Assembly: GCA_023014485.1 (NCBI GenBank)
Contig: JAJOZX010006155.1
Location: 62,001 to 126,000, forward strand
Source: Bathynomus jamesi
Lineage: Eukaryota > Arthropoda > Malacostraca > Isopoda > Cirolanidae
Length of the DNA stretch: 64,000 nucleotides
Direction of reading: 5' to 3'
In this document: piece by piece, positions 55,794 to 64,000 of the stretch
How the letters are laid out: every line of letters starts with the position of its first letter
How positions within the stretch are numbered: the first letter of the stretch is position 1
Made by a program: the position numbers and the translations under genes
Notes under the pieces: model-generated
Databases searched by the model: none
The model's input: only the letters and a program-made list of their open reading frames with translations
Told to the model about the DNA's origin: nothing

Positions 55794-56696
55794 CAGGGCG
55801 TCCCAAAAAATGTATACACACTTTAAATACTTATAAAGGCAGTGTTTATTAAAATACATTTCATTTTCAAAATGTAATAGAATCTACAGACATTATTTAA
55901 TTGTTTTGTCAACGCCTGTTTTCAAACTGACGTCCGTTCTGGTCCAGGCACTGCTGATAACGCGAAGCAATGGAATCGCAAACATCACGAAACATTTCGT
56001 TTGGTATTTGTGTGCATTCTCGTTCAATGGCTGCTCTCAATTCAGCGACTGTTGCAGGTTTTATAGCGTAGACTTTCTCTTTTAAGTATCCCCATAAAAA
56101 AAGTCTAGTGGTGTGAGGTCTGGTGAACGCGGAGGGTATTCTACGAAACCCCTTCGTCCAATCCACATCCACATCGTGCCAAGTACCACTCGCAATACTC
56201 CACTCTTCGGTCCGGATTATCTTCACTAATAGCATGGACTAATCTTGGAATGTAACTTTTCCATTGACAGCGCTTCAAAATGCGTTGGACAGACGATTCT
56301 GAAATTCCTACCTCACGACTCGCTTGCCGCACAGATTTCTTGGACTTTGGTGATACGTTTCCAGTACTCTTTCTTGCTTTGTGGGGCTTGTCAATGTCCG
56401 TGGTCTTCCGGAACGCTTCTTGTGGACATTCTGAACAGTTCCATCGGCTTCAAACTTATCTCTAATTCGAGTGATGGTAAGTCGCGTTGGTGGATCTGTT
56501 TGAAACTCCCTCCTAAACTGTCTTTGCACTTCAACTGCGTTTTCACACTTCCAGTAGCATTTTAGAATGAATTTCCTTTGTTCAAAGCTTAGTCTGACTG
56601 CCATTATTAATTCTAATGGGTTTAACTTGGAAAGAAAGAAACATCAATTGAGCTATCAGCTGTTAAAGTGTGTATACATTTTTTTGGGACGCCCTG
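55794..56696 (-). mobile_element. mariner-type transposon, internally deleted (903 bp)
   Basis: TIRs of 32-33 bp begin CAGGGCGTCCCAAAAAA at 55,794-55,825 and appear inverted at 56,664-56,696; they differ by one A in the A-run. TA duplications lie at 55,792-55,793 and 56,697-56,698. It encodes remnants of one transposase on the reverse strand. Confidence 0.92.
55909..56604 (-). pseudogene. mariner-type transposase, N- and C-terminal parts only
   Basis: The N-terminus at 56,308-56,604 reads MAVRLSFEQRKFILKCYWKCENAVEVQRQFRREF (helix-turn-helix), [24 protein letters not shown] and [13 protein letters not shown]. After a frameshift, [20 protein letters not shown] (56,141-56,332) is the second HTH. 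Then a deletion of roughly 100 codons removes the first two catalytic Asp. The end resumes with [10 protein letters not shown]..., FLWGYLKEKVYAIKP (55,909-56,165). The third Asp segment SPDLTPLDF is visible in another frame near 56,125. It is the same broad group as the DD41D element at 14,985 (similar WGxLKxxVY), with a different TIR. Confidence 0.88.
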
Positions 56697-56820
56697 TATA
56701 TATGTGTATATATTATATACAGTATACTGTTATTAGGACCCCACAAGTAAGAAGAAGAAGGCTTAAAACCTTTTATCAATACATAAAAGATAGCTGAGAA
56801 ATATTTTGAAAATGTATAGA

Positions 56821-58929
56821 CCTACAGATCTACAGAAGCTAAGGCTAACAAAGACCCCAGCATCAACTCTAAGGTTAGCCCAAGAGAAAGGAAAGAGTAA
56901 GGGGTTAAAAGAGGAGAATAAGGGGTTAAGTAAGTAGCAAAACCTTTCATTCGTGGGTTAACATTCATTCAGAAAACGAGAAAGAAAGACTCACCGTCAT
57001 CATCCACCGGCCACTGCCGACAAGTCGGAAAAATAGTCGAAGAGAATAGGAAAGGGGTGAAAGATGAAAAGAAGTAAAAGAAGAACGATTACCTACCATG
57101 CAAACACAGTTTTAACTCAAACACTGTCATACCATGCAAACTACACACATGCAAGTAAAGAGAGGATAAGAAAAGGGAAAAAAAAATAGGAAGAGTATAA
57201 CAAAAAGTGGGTCACTTTACGTTAAGAGCTACATCTACTTTCGTGTTAGTCTAATTTTTTTATTTTTTATAATTTTATTGCTGGCATATCACACGCTGGC
57301 ATGTCACAAGCTGGCATTAATCGTCAAATCGTCAACAGACTCATCCTCGACCATTATCCCCAGAGCTCCTTTTGCTAGTTGTTTTACAATCTTAAACAAC
57401 TTAATATTTTTAAAATGCCTATCTCAACGGTTTTTAAACATATTAACGTAGGTAGAGTTCACGACGGACACCGGAAGATTATTCCACTTATTAGTTACTT
57501 TAAACGTAAAAGAGGTTTTAGCGATATTAGTAATGAAACGTCTGCCACGCAACTTAAATCCGTTATTACGAGTATTGCTATTATCAAAAGTGAAGAGTTT
57601 GTCAAAATTTACGTTATCGATTTTATTAACGATTTTCAAAACTTCAATAAGCTCCCCCCTTAATCTCCTAGTTTCGAGTGAATGCACGTTTAACTCTTTA
57701 ATCCTATCTTCGTAAGATTTGTTTTGCAATGACGGAATTAGTTTCGTGGCGCGACGCTGAACCCTTTCCGACCTATCAATATTCTCACGCAAATACTGGC
57801 ACCAAAACTGAACGGCATATTCTAAGTGAGGCTTGACTAGGGCCTTGTAAAGGGGCAATATAATATTCTTCGATTTAAATTCGAAGTTACGCGCTATGAA
57901 GCCTAACATCCTATTAGCTTTAGCGCAAGACTCCAGGCACTGGTTCCTAACTTTTAAATCCTTAGATATGCGTAAGCCTAAATCTACTTCCTCGTCAACG
58001 CTCGCTAACTGTCTAAAATCCATCGTGTACGTGTAATTATTGTTACGAGAACCTATATGCAAAACTTTACATTTGTCTACGTTAAATTGCATCTGCTACT
58101 TATCCGTCCACTCCATAATCCTATTTACATCGTCTTGGAGCCTATTTCTATCGTCCTCTTTAACAACCTTACCGCCTACACTATTTTAGTATCGTCTGCG
58201 AATTTTGACACGTTACTAGTCAATCCTACATCTATGTCGTTAATGTAAATTACGAATAGCAATGGGCCTAACACTGAACTCTGTGGGACACCGCTACCTA
58301 CATCCAACCACCCCGATTCACTACCATTAACAACGACCTTCTGTTTCGTAGCACGAAGCCATTCCTTTAACCAGTTAGCTACCTGACCGCGTATACCGTG
58401 CGCTTTAACCTTCGCAATTAATCTTCTCTGCGGAACTGTATCGAACGCTTTTTTAGTCTAAATAAATAACGTCAGCCGCTTTATGCCTATCGTATTCGCG
58501 CACTATTTCATTATAAAATTCTAACAAATTAGTTAAACAAGATTTATGGCGTCGAAACCCATGCTGACTACTAACTTATTAATCAAATCGAGACTTTCTA
58601 AGTAATCAACGATACGATCCCTAACTACGGATTCCAAAAGTTTACCGACAATTGACATTAAGCTAATAGGCCTATAATTGCTAGCTATTCTGCAGTCGCC
58701 TTTTTAAAAAATAGGCGTAACGTTAGCTAATTTGAAGTCCAGGAATAATTCCCTTTTCCAGTGACTTATTAGAAATTTTTGTTAAGGGGCCTACGATAAC
58801 ATCTTTCAAATCTTTCAAATGTCTAAGATAAAGCACGTCAGGACCTGGAACGTTGTTCACTTTTAGCTTATCGATATAATGCGCAATCTCACCCTCGTAA
58901 ACAGTTATTTCTTTCAAAATAGTCTCGCA
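56821..58929 (-). mobile_element. CR1-like LINE copy L6, main part
   Basis: Same family as L1 and L5 on the reverse strand. The 3' end (56,821) shows CTGTAGATCTGTAGG; the 3' UTR runs to about 57,300, and RT fills 57,310-58,917. The RT C-terminus is longer here than in L1. The 5' side joins a second RT piece at about 58,929. Confidence 0.9.
57310..58917 (-). pseudogene. L6 reverse transcriptase
   Basis: From the 5' end: EITVYEGEIAHYIDKLKVN (58,917 down), RHLKDLKDVIVGPLTKI, then lesions. VPQSSVLGPLLFVIYINDIDVGL lies near 58,295-58,225, with FADDTK-type motif C near 58,200. Open from 58,092 to 57,424: MQFNVDKCKVLHIGSR, EVDLGLRISKDLK, PHLEYAVQFWCQYLREN, RVQRRATKLIPSLQNK. The C-terminus continues in another frame to DESVDDLTINASL near 57,310. 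Stops and shifts occur near 58,700, 58,455, 58,180 and 58,095. Confidence 0.88.
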
Positions 58930-59137
58930 TAATCCTATTTACATCGTCTTGGTGCCTATTTCTATCGTCCACGTTAACAACTTTACCGCCTATTTTAGTA
59001 TTGTCCGCGAATTTTGACACGTTACTGGTCAAGCCTCCATCTCTGTTGTTAATGTAGATTACGAATAACAATGGGCCTAACACTGAACCCTGTGGGACAC
59101 CGCTACTTACATCCAACCACCCCGATTCACTCCCATT
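58929..59137 (-). repeat. Duplicated RT segment at the 5' end of L6
   Basis: SSGVPQGSVLGPLLFVIYIN...SKFADNTKIGGKVVN...VNRIM, equivalent to 58,105-58,330 of the main part, in the same orientation. The joint reads GGATTATGCGAGAC on the element strand: RT-middle sequence ends at NRIM and the RT-N-terminal sequence ETILKEITV starts, sharing about two bases. So a piece from further downstream stands upstream. Confidence 0.8.
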
Positions 59138-59756
59138 AATATGTATAAGGGCCTCTGCTCAAACATGCGTTTAAAAACGTAATCAGAGGTTTGGAAGATA
59201 AAGGTGAATTTTTTGGATACTGATTGTGCGTTGTGCGATAAACTGCATTGAGAACGTCTCTATGCTATCACAGTACAAATTTTTATCTAAAAATTGTAAA
59301 AATTTTGTTTTAAAAGGACCTTGTTGGCCTATTTTCACACAAGCAAACACACAGATGTTACAACTTAACTTTTTCTGAAATAAATATCATAGATTGTTTC
59401 AGATTGTTGTTAGAAATGGTACATATGAAGAAGTCGCTAGCCCTACAGAATTATATTTCTGTTCAGCGTTTCGCTGATGGATGTCTGCCCTTTTAACCTT
59501 TTGTAGATAAATTATGTATTTTTCGTCTTCATATTCGTTATCTTTTCTTGCGTTAGATGATAATTAGGCTTAAAAAGATGACATATATAATACGCAATTA
59601 TTATATATAGAGACCGTAATGTCTATATTTTAATGAGGCGACCTTTGTGTATATGAAGTTATGTTGAGTGTATTTTATGATAGAACTGTGTTAATTCTCC
59701 TTTACGTGTGTACGAGTTTTGTTTTATTTTTTCTATACACTCCCACATATATACAA

Positions 59757-59821
<65 letters not shown>

Positions 59822-60849
59822 TTTTGTGCGCCTGAGCTGCCAGGTTAGGTTACCCTAATTTAATCATCGTATAAAATGAGTTTATTCGAATCTAAACCAC
59901 CGAAGGTCTGTGTATTTGACCCATATCAATTTTACATTAGCAGATGGAAGCTCCAAGAGTTTACGCTGGACACTTGCCTAATGAAGCTTCTAGTTTATGC
60001 AAATAATGCCGAGTAGTTCTTTGCGCCAAAATGACAATTTTTGCTTGTATACATTTGTTTTCAGGGGTGGAGGGGTGGAATGTTCCTCAAATGACGAAAA
60101 AAGGGCGCATTGTATATCCGTTTCGTATGTAATATTCCTGATTTGGTCAATGTGCACCAACTGCAAAAGTCATTTTTCATGATCTACAAAGTATTCCAAA
60201 GAATACGTTTTATTTCTAAACCAAAAACAGCCCAAATTTTCGTGGAATAAAATTAACTCAAAATAATTTTTTTTACTCTTTCTCTCTGACGAGAGAAGAG
60301 AAGCCAATTAGCTTGAATCAAACCGAATTAAAACAAAATAGCCTACAAAATTCGGTCCATTTAGTTCCCACCCTTGTACATTATATACATGTTTTATTTA
60401 TACTTTTAACTTCATTTTAAAATCCACTTTGACTCTATACAAATTCATTAAAATGTAAAATAAATTTGAACGAAAAATTAGTTTTACTCACACACTAAAT
60501 AAATAAATACATAAATAGTACATAAAAATTTTAATCTGATTTATTAAAATTTCATCTGTGACCGTGAATGACCTCGTCCTCATTTATCTATGAATTTCGT
60601 TTTATTGTAAACTAGGTCATTCACTAAGTGTCAGTATTTGTATTTAGCAAAGAAATTCACATTATTGCATATTAACTGTAGGTTTTTAATTCAGTGAAGC
60701 GTCTGCCTACTTCAAAGTAAAATTGTTAAAAATTAGTTTCCTTTGTTTAGAAGTATTTAAGTTTTCGCTCAACTACAGTGTTTAATATACATATACTGTT
60801 GCAGCGTAAAATCCAGAATAAGATAAAGTTTAAGGAATTATATTTTTAT
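59138..60849. other. Unassigned DNA with a (TA)n tract
   Basis: (TA)n at 59,758-59,821. The part 59,140-59,500 has a few open stretches on the reverse strand without a recognisable family. The rest is AT-rich and shows nothing I can name. Confidence 0.5.
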
Positions 60850-61320
60850 TATGGGTTTAATATTTTGTGGGTCCTTGCTTGGAATCAATGATTAGTTTCC
60901 TATTGTTGAGCATGGCCATGGTTGGGTTTTGACAAGATTCCAGGATCTTTCGGACTGTCAAACTGTATTTGTAGCAGAAGAAAGCGCTTTGTGGGATTTT
61001 TAGAAGTTTCCACAGGTTCTAAATTGGAGTGAGTTCAGGAGAGTTACTAGGCCATTCCAGATAAGATATAGAATTTAGTTTCTTTTTTTAAGAAAGCATC
61101 CCTTCATAATTTTAGTTTTGTGGCAAGGTGCTGCTGAAACCATGAATATCTGCCCTCCTACACTATTCTCGGATGTTTAAGTAGACACAGGAATTTACGG
61201 TCGTATCTTTTGGCCAAAACCAGAGTTCCTCCTGTTCCCTGGGATCCAAAACATCCCCCAAATAATAATCTTTGGAGGGCGTTTCATGGTGAAAGAAGAG
61301 CACTTGGAAAGATGTCGTTA
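60850..61320 (-). pseudogene. Tc1-like transposase remnant, catalytic C-terminal part
   Basis: On the reverse strand: LLFHHETPSKDYYLGDVLDP (near 61,300), PKDTTVNSCVYLN, then SISYLEWPSNSPELTPI-stop-NLWKLLK (near 61,070-60,990). The last matches the Tc1-family block 'LxWPxxSPDLNPIENLW', with Asp replaced by Glu and the catalytic Glu codon by TAG. The second Asp segment has decayed. No TIRs found. The copy is old; the class (Tc1-like DDE) is clear, the subfamily is not. Confidence 0.7.
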
Positions 61321-61716
61321 AATGGGTAGACACTTGACATACAGCTGATTCACCTAAATTACATTATCTGGCTCTCGTCACTTAAGGAAACCCAAGTTTC
61401 ATTCAGAATATCTCTTTGTTAGAAAAAAGAAAAAGGTTATAAAGAGACTTTTTGCTTCTCATTTAGATGTTTTCCACTAGTATTTCTGCGACTACATTAC
61501 ACTCATTCTGAAACCTCCGTCGAATGGTTCTTTAACAGACTCAAGTAAAGAGCCCATGCACCTGGGCAATGGTGATGTAGAAGTTGACCTTTGCCTTTTT
61601 CTGATCACATTTCCAGTGCGTTGAGTTGTTATTCGTGGTTTGCCGTGAATTTTGTGTTTGGCTTTTATTCTCCTTCCTTGAAAATGCTCGTAGGTGGGTT
61701 GCCCACCGAAATGACA
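61321..61716. other. Unassigned DNA
   Basis: No gene or repeat recognised. Confidence 0.4.
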
Positions 61717-61790
61717 ACGCGTGATATGACGCGTGATATGACGCGTGATATGACGCGTGATATGACGCGTGATCTGACATGTGACACAGA
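61717..61790. repeat. 12-bp minisatellite ACGCGTGATATG
   Basis: About six tandem copies, the last diverged. It translates as Thr-Arg-Asp-Met repeats on + and His-Ala-Ser-Tyr/Ile-Ser-Arg-Val repeats on the other strand. The two ORFs that cross it are not supported as genes. Confidence 0.92.
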
Positions 61791-62399
61791 AGCAACAATT
61801 ACTTGTTTAAAAGACAATAGAGATATATGAAATAACGGCTCACCAAACAAACTGTTATAACTGAGTCACTTCACCGTTGCTAGCTAGTCATTTAAGAGGA
61901 GCGTGCTCCACTTTTTGTTACGTGTCAGTCGTGATCTTGCAGTATGAAAGACGACGCAGATTTTAATATTCTCTTTGTTTCGATTGTATAACAACACGAA
62001 TGCTTGTACAATTTCAATTGTTCTGGTTATAGTAATAAAATCGCACAGGATCGGGCATGAGAAACATCGCCAAGGAAGTTTCTGAACCAGGTTAGTTTTG
62101 AATTTTTTTTTAATTAGTTCTACAACAAATTTAAACCACAAATAGAATCTCTACAAATGAAAAAAACATGAAATTGGTTATGTTCTATTATTTATTATTT
62201 TTAACTGTTCATTATATAATATAGTATAGTAATAGAAATTATATAGGCTTACAATATTGTGTTTCTATACAATGGAGTGATTTTGTCACGTCAGTGCTGC
62301 ATTAGGTTTTAAAAAATATTGGCAAAGCCGATTCCAGTTCAATTGCTGCGTTGGATGGTCTTCTACGGTTTAAATTTTGCTGATTTTCTTTATTGAAAT
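61791..62399. other. Unassigned AT-rich DNA
   Basis: No gene recognised; may include the 3' end of the PIF/Harbinger element. Confidence 0.4.
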
Positions 62400-63450
62400 T
62401 AAACCTGTTTGCTGAAACAGCTGGAGGTGCAGATTGGTTGGGAAAATACACCTTCATGAATGCGTACAAAATTATGTAGACCGCAGACTGTTTTAACTAT
62501 TTCGCCCATTTTCTCAACTTTGTAGCATATTGGTGTGTCCAGTAGCCTGAACGTTGAGACCAACATTCCAAACGAGCAATCTATTGATCTTCTTCCTCTG
62601 GAAAGTCTGTAATTGAATATGCGCTTTTCGTTTGTTAATTGCTTTCAGAGACAGGATTTCACTAAGTTTTTTATGAGGGGGAACCCTTTATCTCCAACAA
62701 AATAGTAAGGAAACGGAATGTCATTCGCTTCTCCTGGTAAATAAGAGGGGACAGGTAAGCTAAGACAGCCTTGTATTAAATAAAGCTTGTCCAAAACTGC
62801 TTTCCTTCAAAACTCTTCCATTGCTGTTGCGGCAGTGTATTTCTTAAGCTAATTTCATTGGGCGCCCAAGGTGGAGAGGGGGGGGGGGTCAAGGGGGTCC
62901 GAACCAATGGGAAATATTTTTTATTAGCCAATATAAAATTATATTTATACATTATATTTTAATTATATTCATATTGAAGGGGGTGCCAGTATTATTTATA
63001 AATTTTATAGAGGCGAAACTTTGGGTTTAAGAGTACAAAATTTATGTCGCCCAGTCACTTGGTTAAAAAATGCAATGTGTTGCTGCCATACTCTCCCACA
63101 TCAATAGTTAAAAACTTTCCATCAGCATCAGTGGTTCCTAGCAACACAAGTGAAAAAAACCCTTGGAGTTGTAGAATACCGAGCCAGAATGTGCAGGCGC
63201 TCTAATTCTAATGTGTTTTCCATCTACACTACCAACACAGTTAGGTAAATTCCAAAGTTTATGGTAACGCTTTGCTGCATCTATCCATCTTTCGGTAGAT
63301 GGTTGAGGTAAGTATGTAGGTTGCAAAGTGTTCCATTTAGCTTGCGCTGCGTTTGCCACTATTTGTCGAATGCTGTCACTTCTTTCAAAAAGTAACATGA
63401 AAGTGCCTTGAATAAACTCCCGGTTGCAAAATACCTGAAAACAGTAGGTA
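62400..63450 (-). pseudogene. PIF/Harbinger transposase (HARBI1-like nuclease)
   Basis: Reading left from 63,433, where TTTTCAG on the reverse strand looks like a splice acceptor: KWNTLQPTYLPQPSTERWIDAAKRYHKLWNLPNCVGSVDGKHIRI (first catalytic Asp in DGKH). After one extra T near 63,165 follow LVLLGTTDADGKFLTIDVGEYGSN (second Asp), a decayed stretch, PFPYYFVGDKGFPL near 62,700, RIFNYRLSRGRRSIDCSFG near 62,600 (third acidic position, Glu in the family, here Asp or Cys) and ICYKVEKMGEIVKTVCGLHNFVRIHEG near 62,470. These are the DDE_4 landmarks of animal Harbingers. Broken by frameshifts and stops. Confidence 0.88.
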
Positions 63451-63494
63451 CATATTTTATGTATAATTCTAAAATGCATATTGTATGGGTACAA

Positions 63495-63639
63495 CAGAAA
63501 GAAAACATACTCTTTTGGTGTGAGGGAGTTGAAGATTAGTATCCTATTTTATGGAATTATTTTATGCAAAAAAAAAATTACTTTTTTTTTTTATAATTAC
63601 AATTTTTTTTTTTTTATAAAACATAACCCAATGAAGTTG
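63495..63639. other. Poly(T)-rich spacer between divergent Harbinger genes
   Basis: Contains T10 runs. It separates the transposase (-) from the MADF-like gene (+), where a shared promoter would be expected. No box is identifiable. Confidence 0.45.
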
Positions 63640-64000
63640 CACAATTTTTTTTCAATTGCGGAGTGCAAGAAAAGATGGAAATTCAACTGAAAGATTCAAA
63701 TTCACCCGAAATTCAAACCTTCTTCTGCTTCTGGTGCAAAGGCTAAAACGCCATATTACTTATCGAAGTATTTGAATTTTCTTCAGCCATTTACAAAATC
63801 ACGGAAGCAGGAAGGTAATGTGGTATCAGGTCCACTGTCACAACCGTAAACCAGTCTGACAGTGAAGGATATAATGAAGGCGAAAATGAGGAACTTGGGA
63901 CTAGGAAAGAAGAAAAGGAGCATTGAGAACATGCAGATGATCCATCCCATTCTACAGCACCCAGTATCCCCACCACTTTAAGGAAAAAATTAAAGCGCAA
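63640..64000 (+). pseudogene. Harbinger second ORF, MADF/Myb-like DNA-binding protein, cut by window end
   Basis: FSIAECKKRWKFN (63,648-63,687), then after a stop SSASGAKAKTPYYLSKYLNFLQPFTKSRKQEGNV (63,725-63,815) and further charged sequence. 'ECKKRW...KKPYYLxxYLxFL' is the MADF/Myb-SANT type fold known from the accessory protein of PIF/Harbinger transposons, which brings the transposase to the nucleus and the ends. A stop lies near 63,690 and another near 63,849. Placement divergent to the transposase is normal for the family. The 3' end lies outside the window. Confidence 0.7.

Noticed and set aside
61541..61850. ORFs with TRDM or HASY repeats
   Set aside because: Both derive from the 12-bp minisatellite at 61,717-61,790 and are open on both strands.

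Overview
The window is a eukaryotic, transposon-dominated stretch; no host gene can be supported. The AT-rich base composition, long (TA)n tracts, CR1-type LINEs, several Tc1/mariner groups, MULEs, a PIF/Harbinger element and a Maverick/Polinton suggest an arthropod. A decapod crustacean is my guess from the mix of element types and is not demonstrated. Almost every coding region is a decayed element copy.

Layout. 1-3608: CR1-like LINE copy L1 (+), whose 3' end cuts into a Tigger/pogo remnant (to 4097). 4225-4840: reverse transcriptase fragment of another LINE type. 4849-6582: broken MULE transposase with a 15-bp minisatellite beside it. 6597-14,920: two CR1-like LINEs, L2 (+) and L3 (-), tail to tail around a (TA)n tract; L3 keeps ORF1 (coiled coil plus SGNH esterase) and ORF2 (endonuclease plus RT). 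14,985-16,908: a DD41D mariner with matching TIRs, itself split by a MULE that has minisatellite termini and a 9-bp target duplication. 17,071-18,270: a nearly intact DD34E Tc1-like element. 18,606-21,850: LINE L4 (-). 21,891-22,156: a foldback element carrying a tRNA-like sequence.

22,358-32,176: an old non-coding LTR retroelement (B, + strand) with a TATA/Inr promoter in LTR1, a tRNA-Arg-like primer binding site, repeated RNA hairpins in the leader, a polypurine tract, and a second LTR interrupted by a 1.29-kb DD34D mariner; LTR1 is the empty-site control for that insertion. 33,928-54,560: remains of a Polinton (integrase with chromodomain, virion-type genes, basic core-like protein, capsid-like and adenain-like protease fragments). 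It is cut by LINE L5 and by about 15 kb that holds a 558-codon transposase-like gene and, next to it, a 12.6-kb tandem array (39,817-52,394, - strand). The array is a relative of element B: 3594, 3584 and 3593-bp units plus one complete terminal LTR, the whole framed by one 4-bp target duplication (TAAG).

55,794-56,696: internally deleted mariner. 56,821-59,137: LINE L6 (-) with a duplicated RT segment. 60,850-61,320: Tc1-like remnant. 62,400-64,000: PIF/Harbinger with divergent transposase (-) and MADF-like (+) genes, running off the window.

The most interesting material is the LTR family seen in two forms (single element B and tandem array): shared hairpins with a compensatory base change, multiple primer-binding-site-like repeats, and amplification inside one insertion. 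The MULE-in-mariner nest with exact junctions and the unnamed 558-codon transposase-like gene follow.
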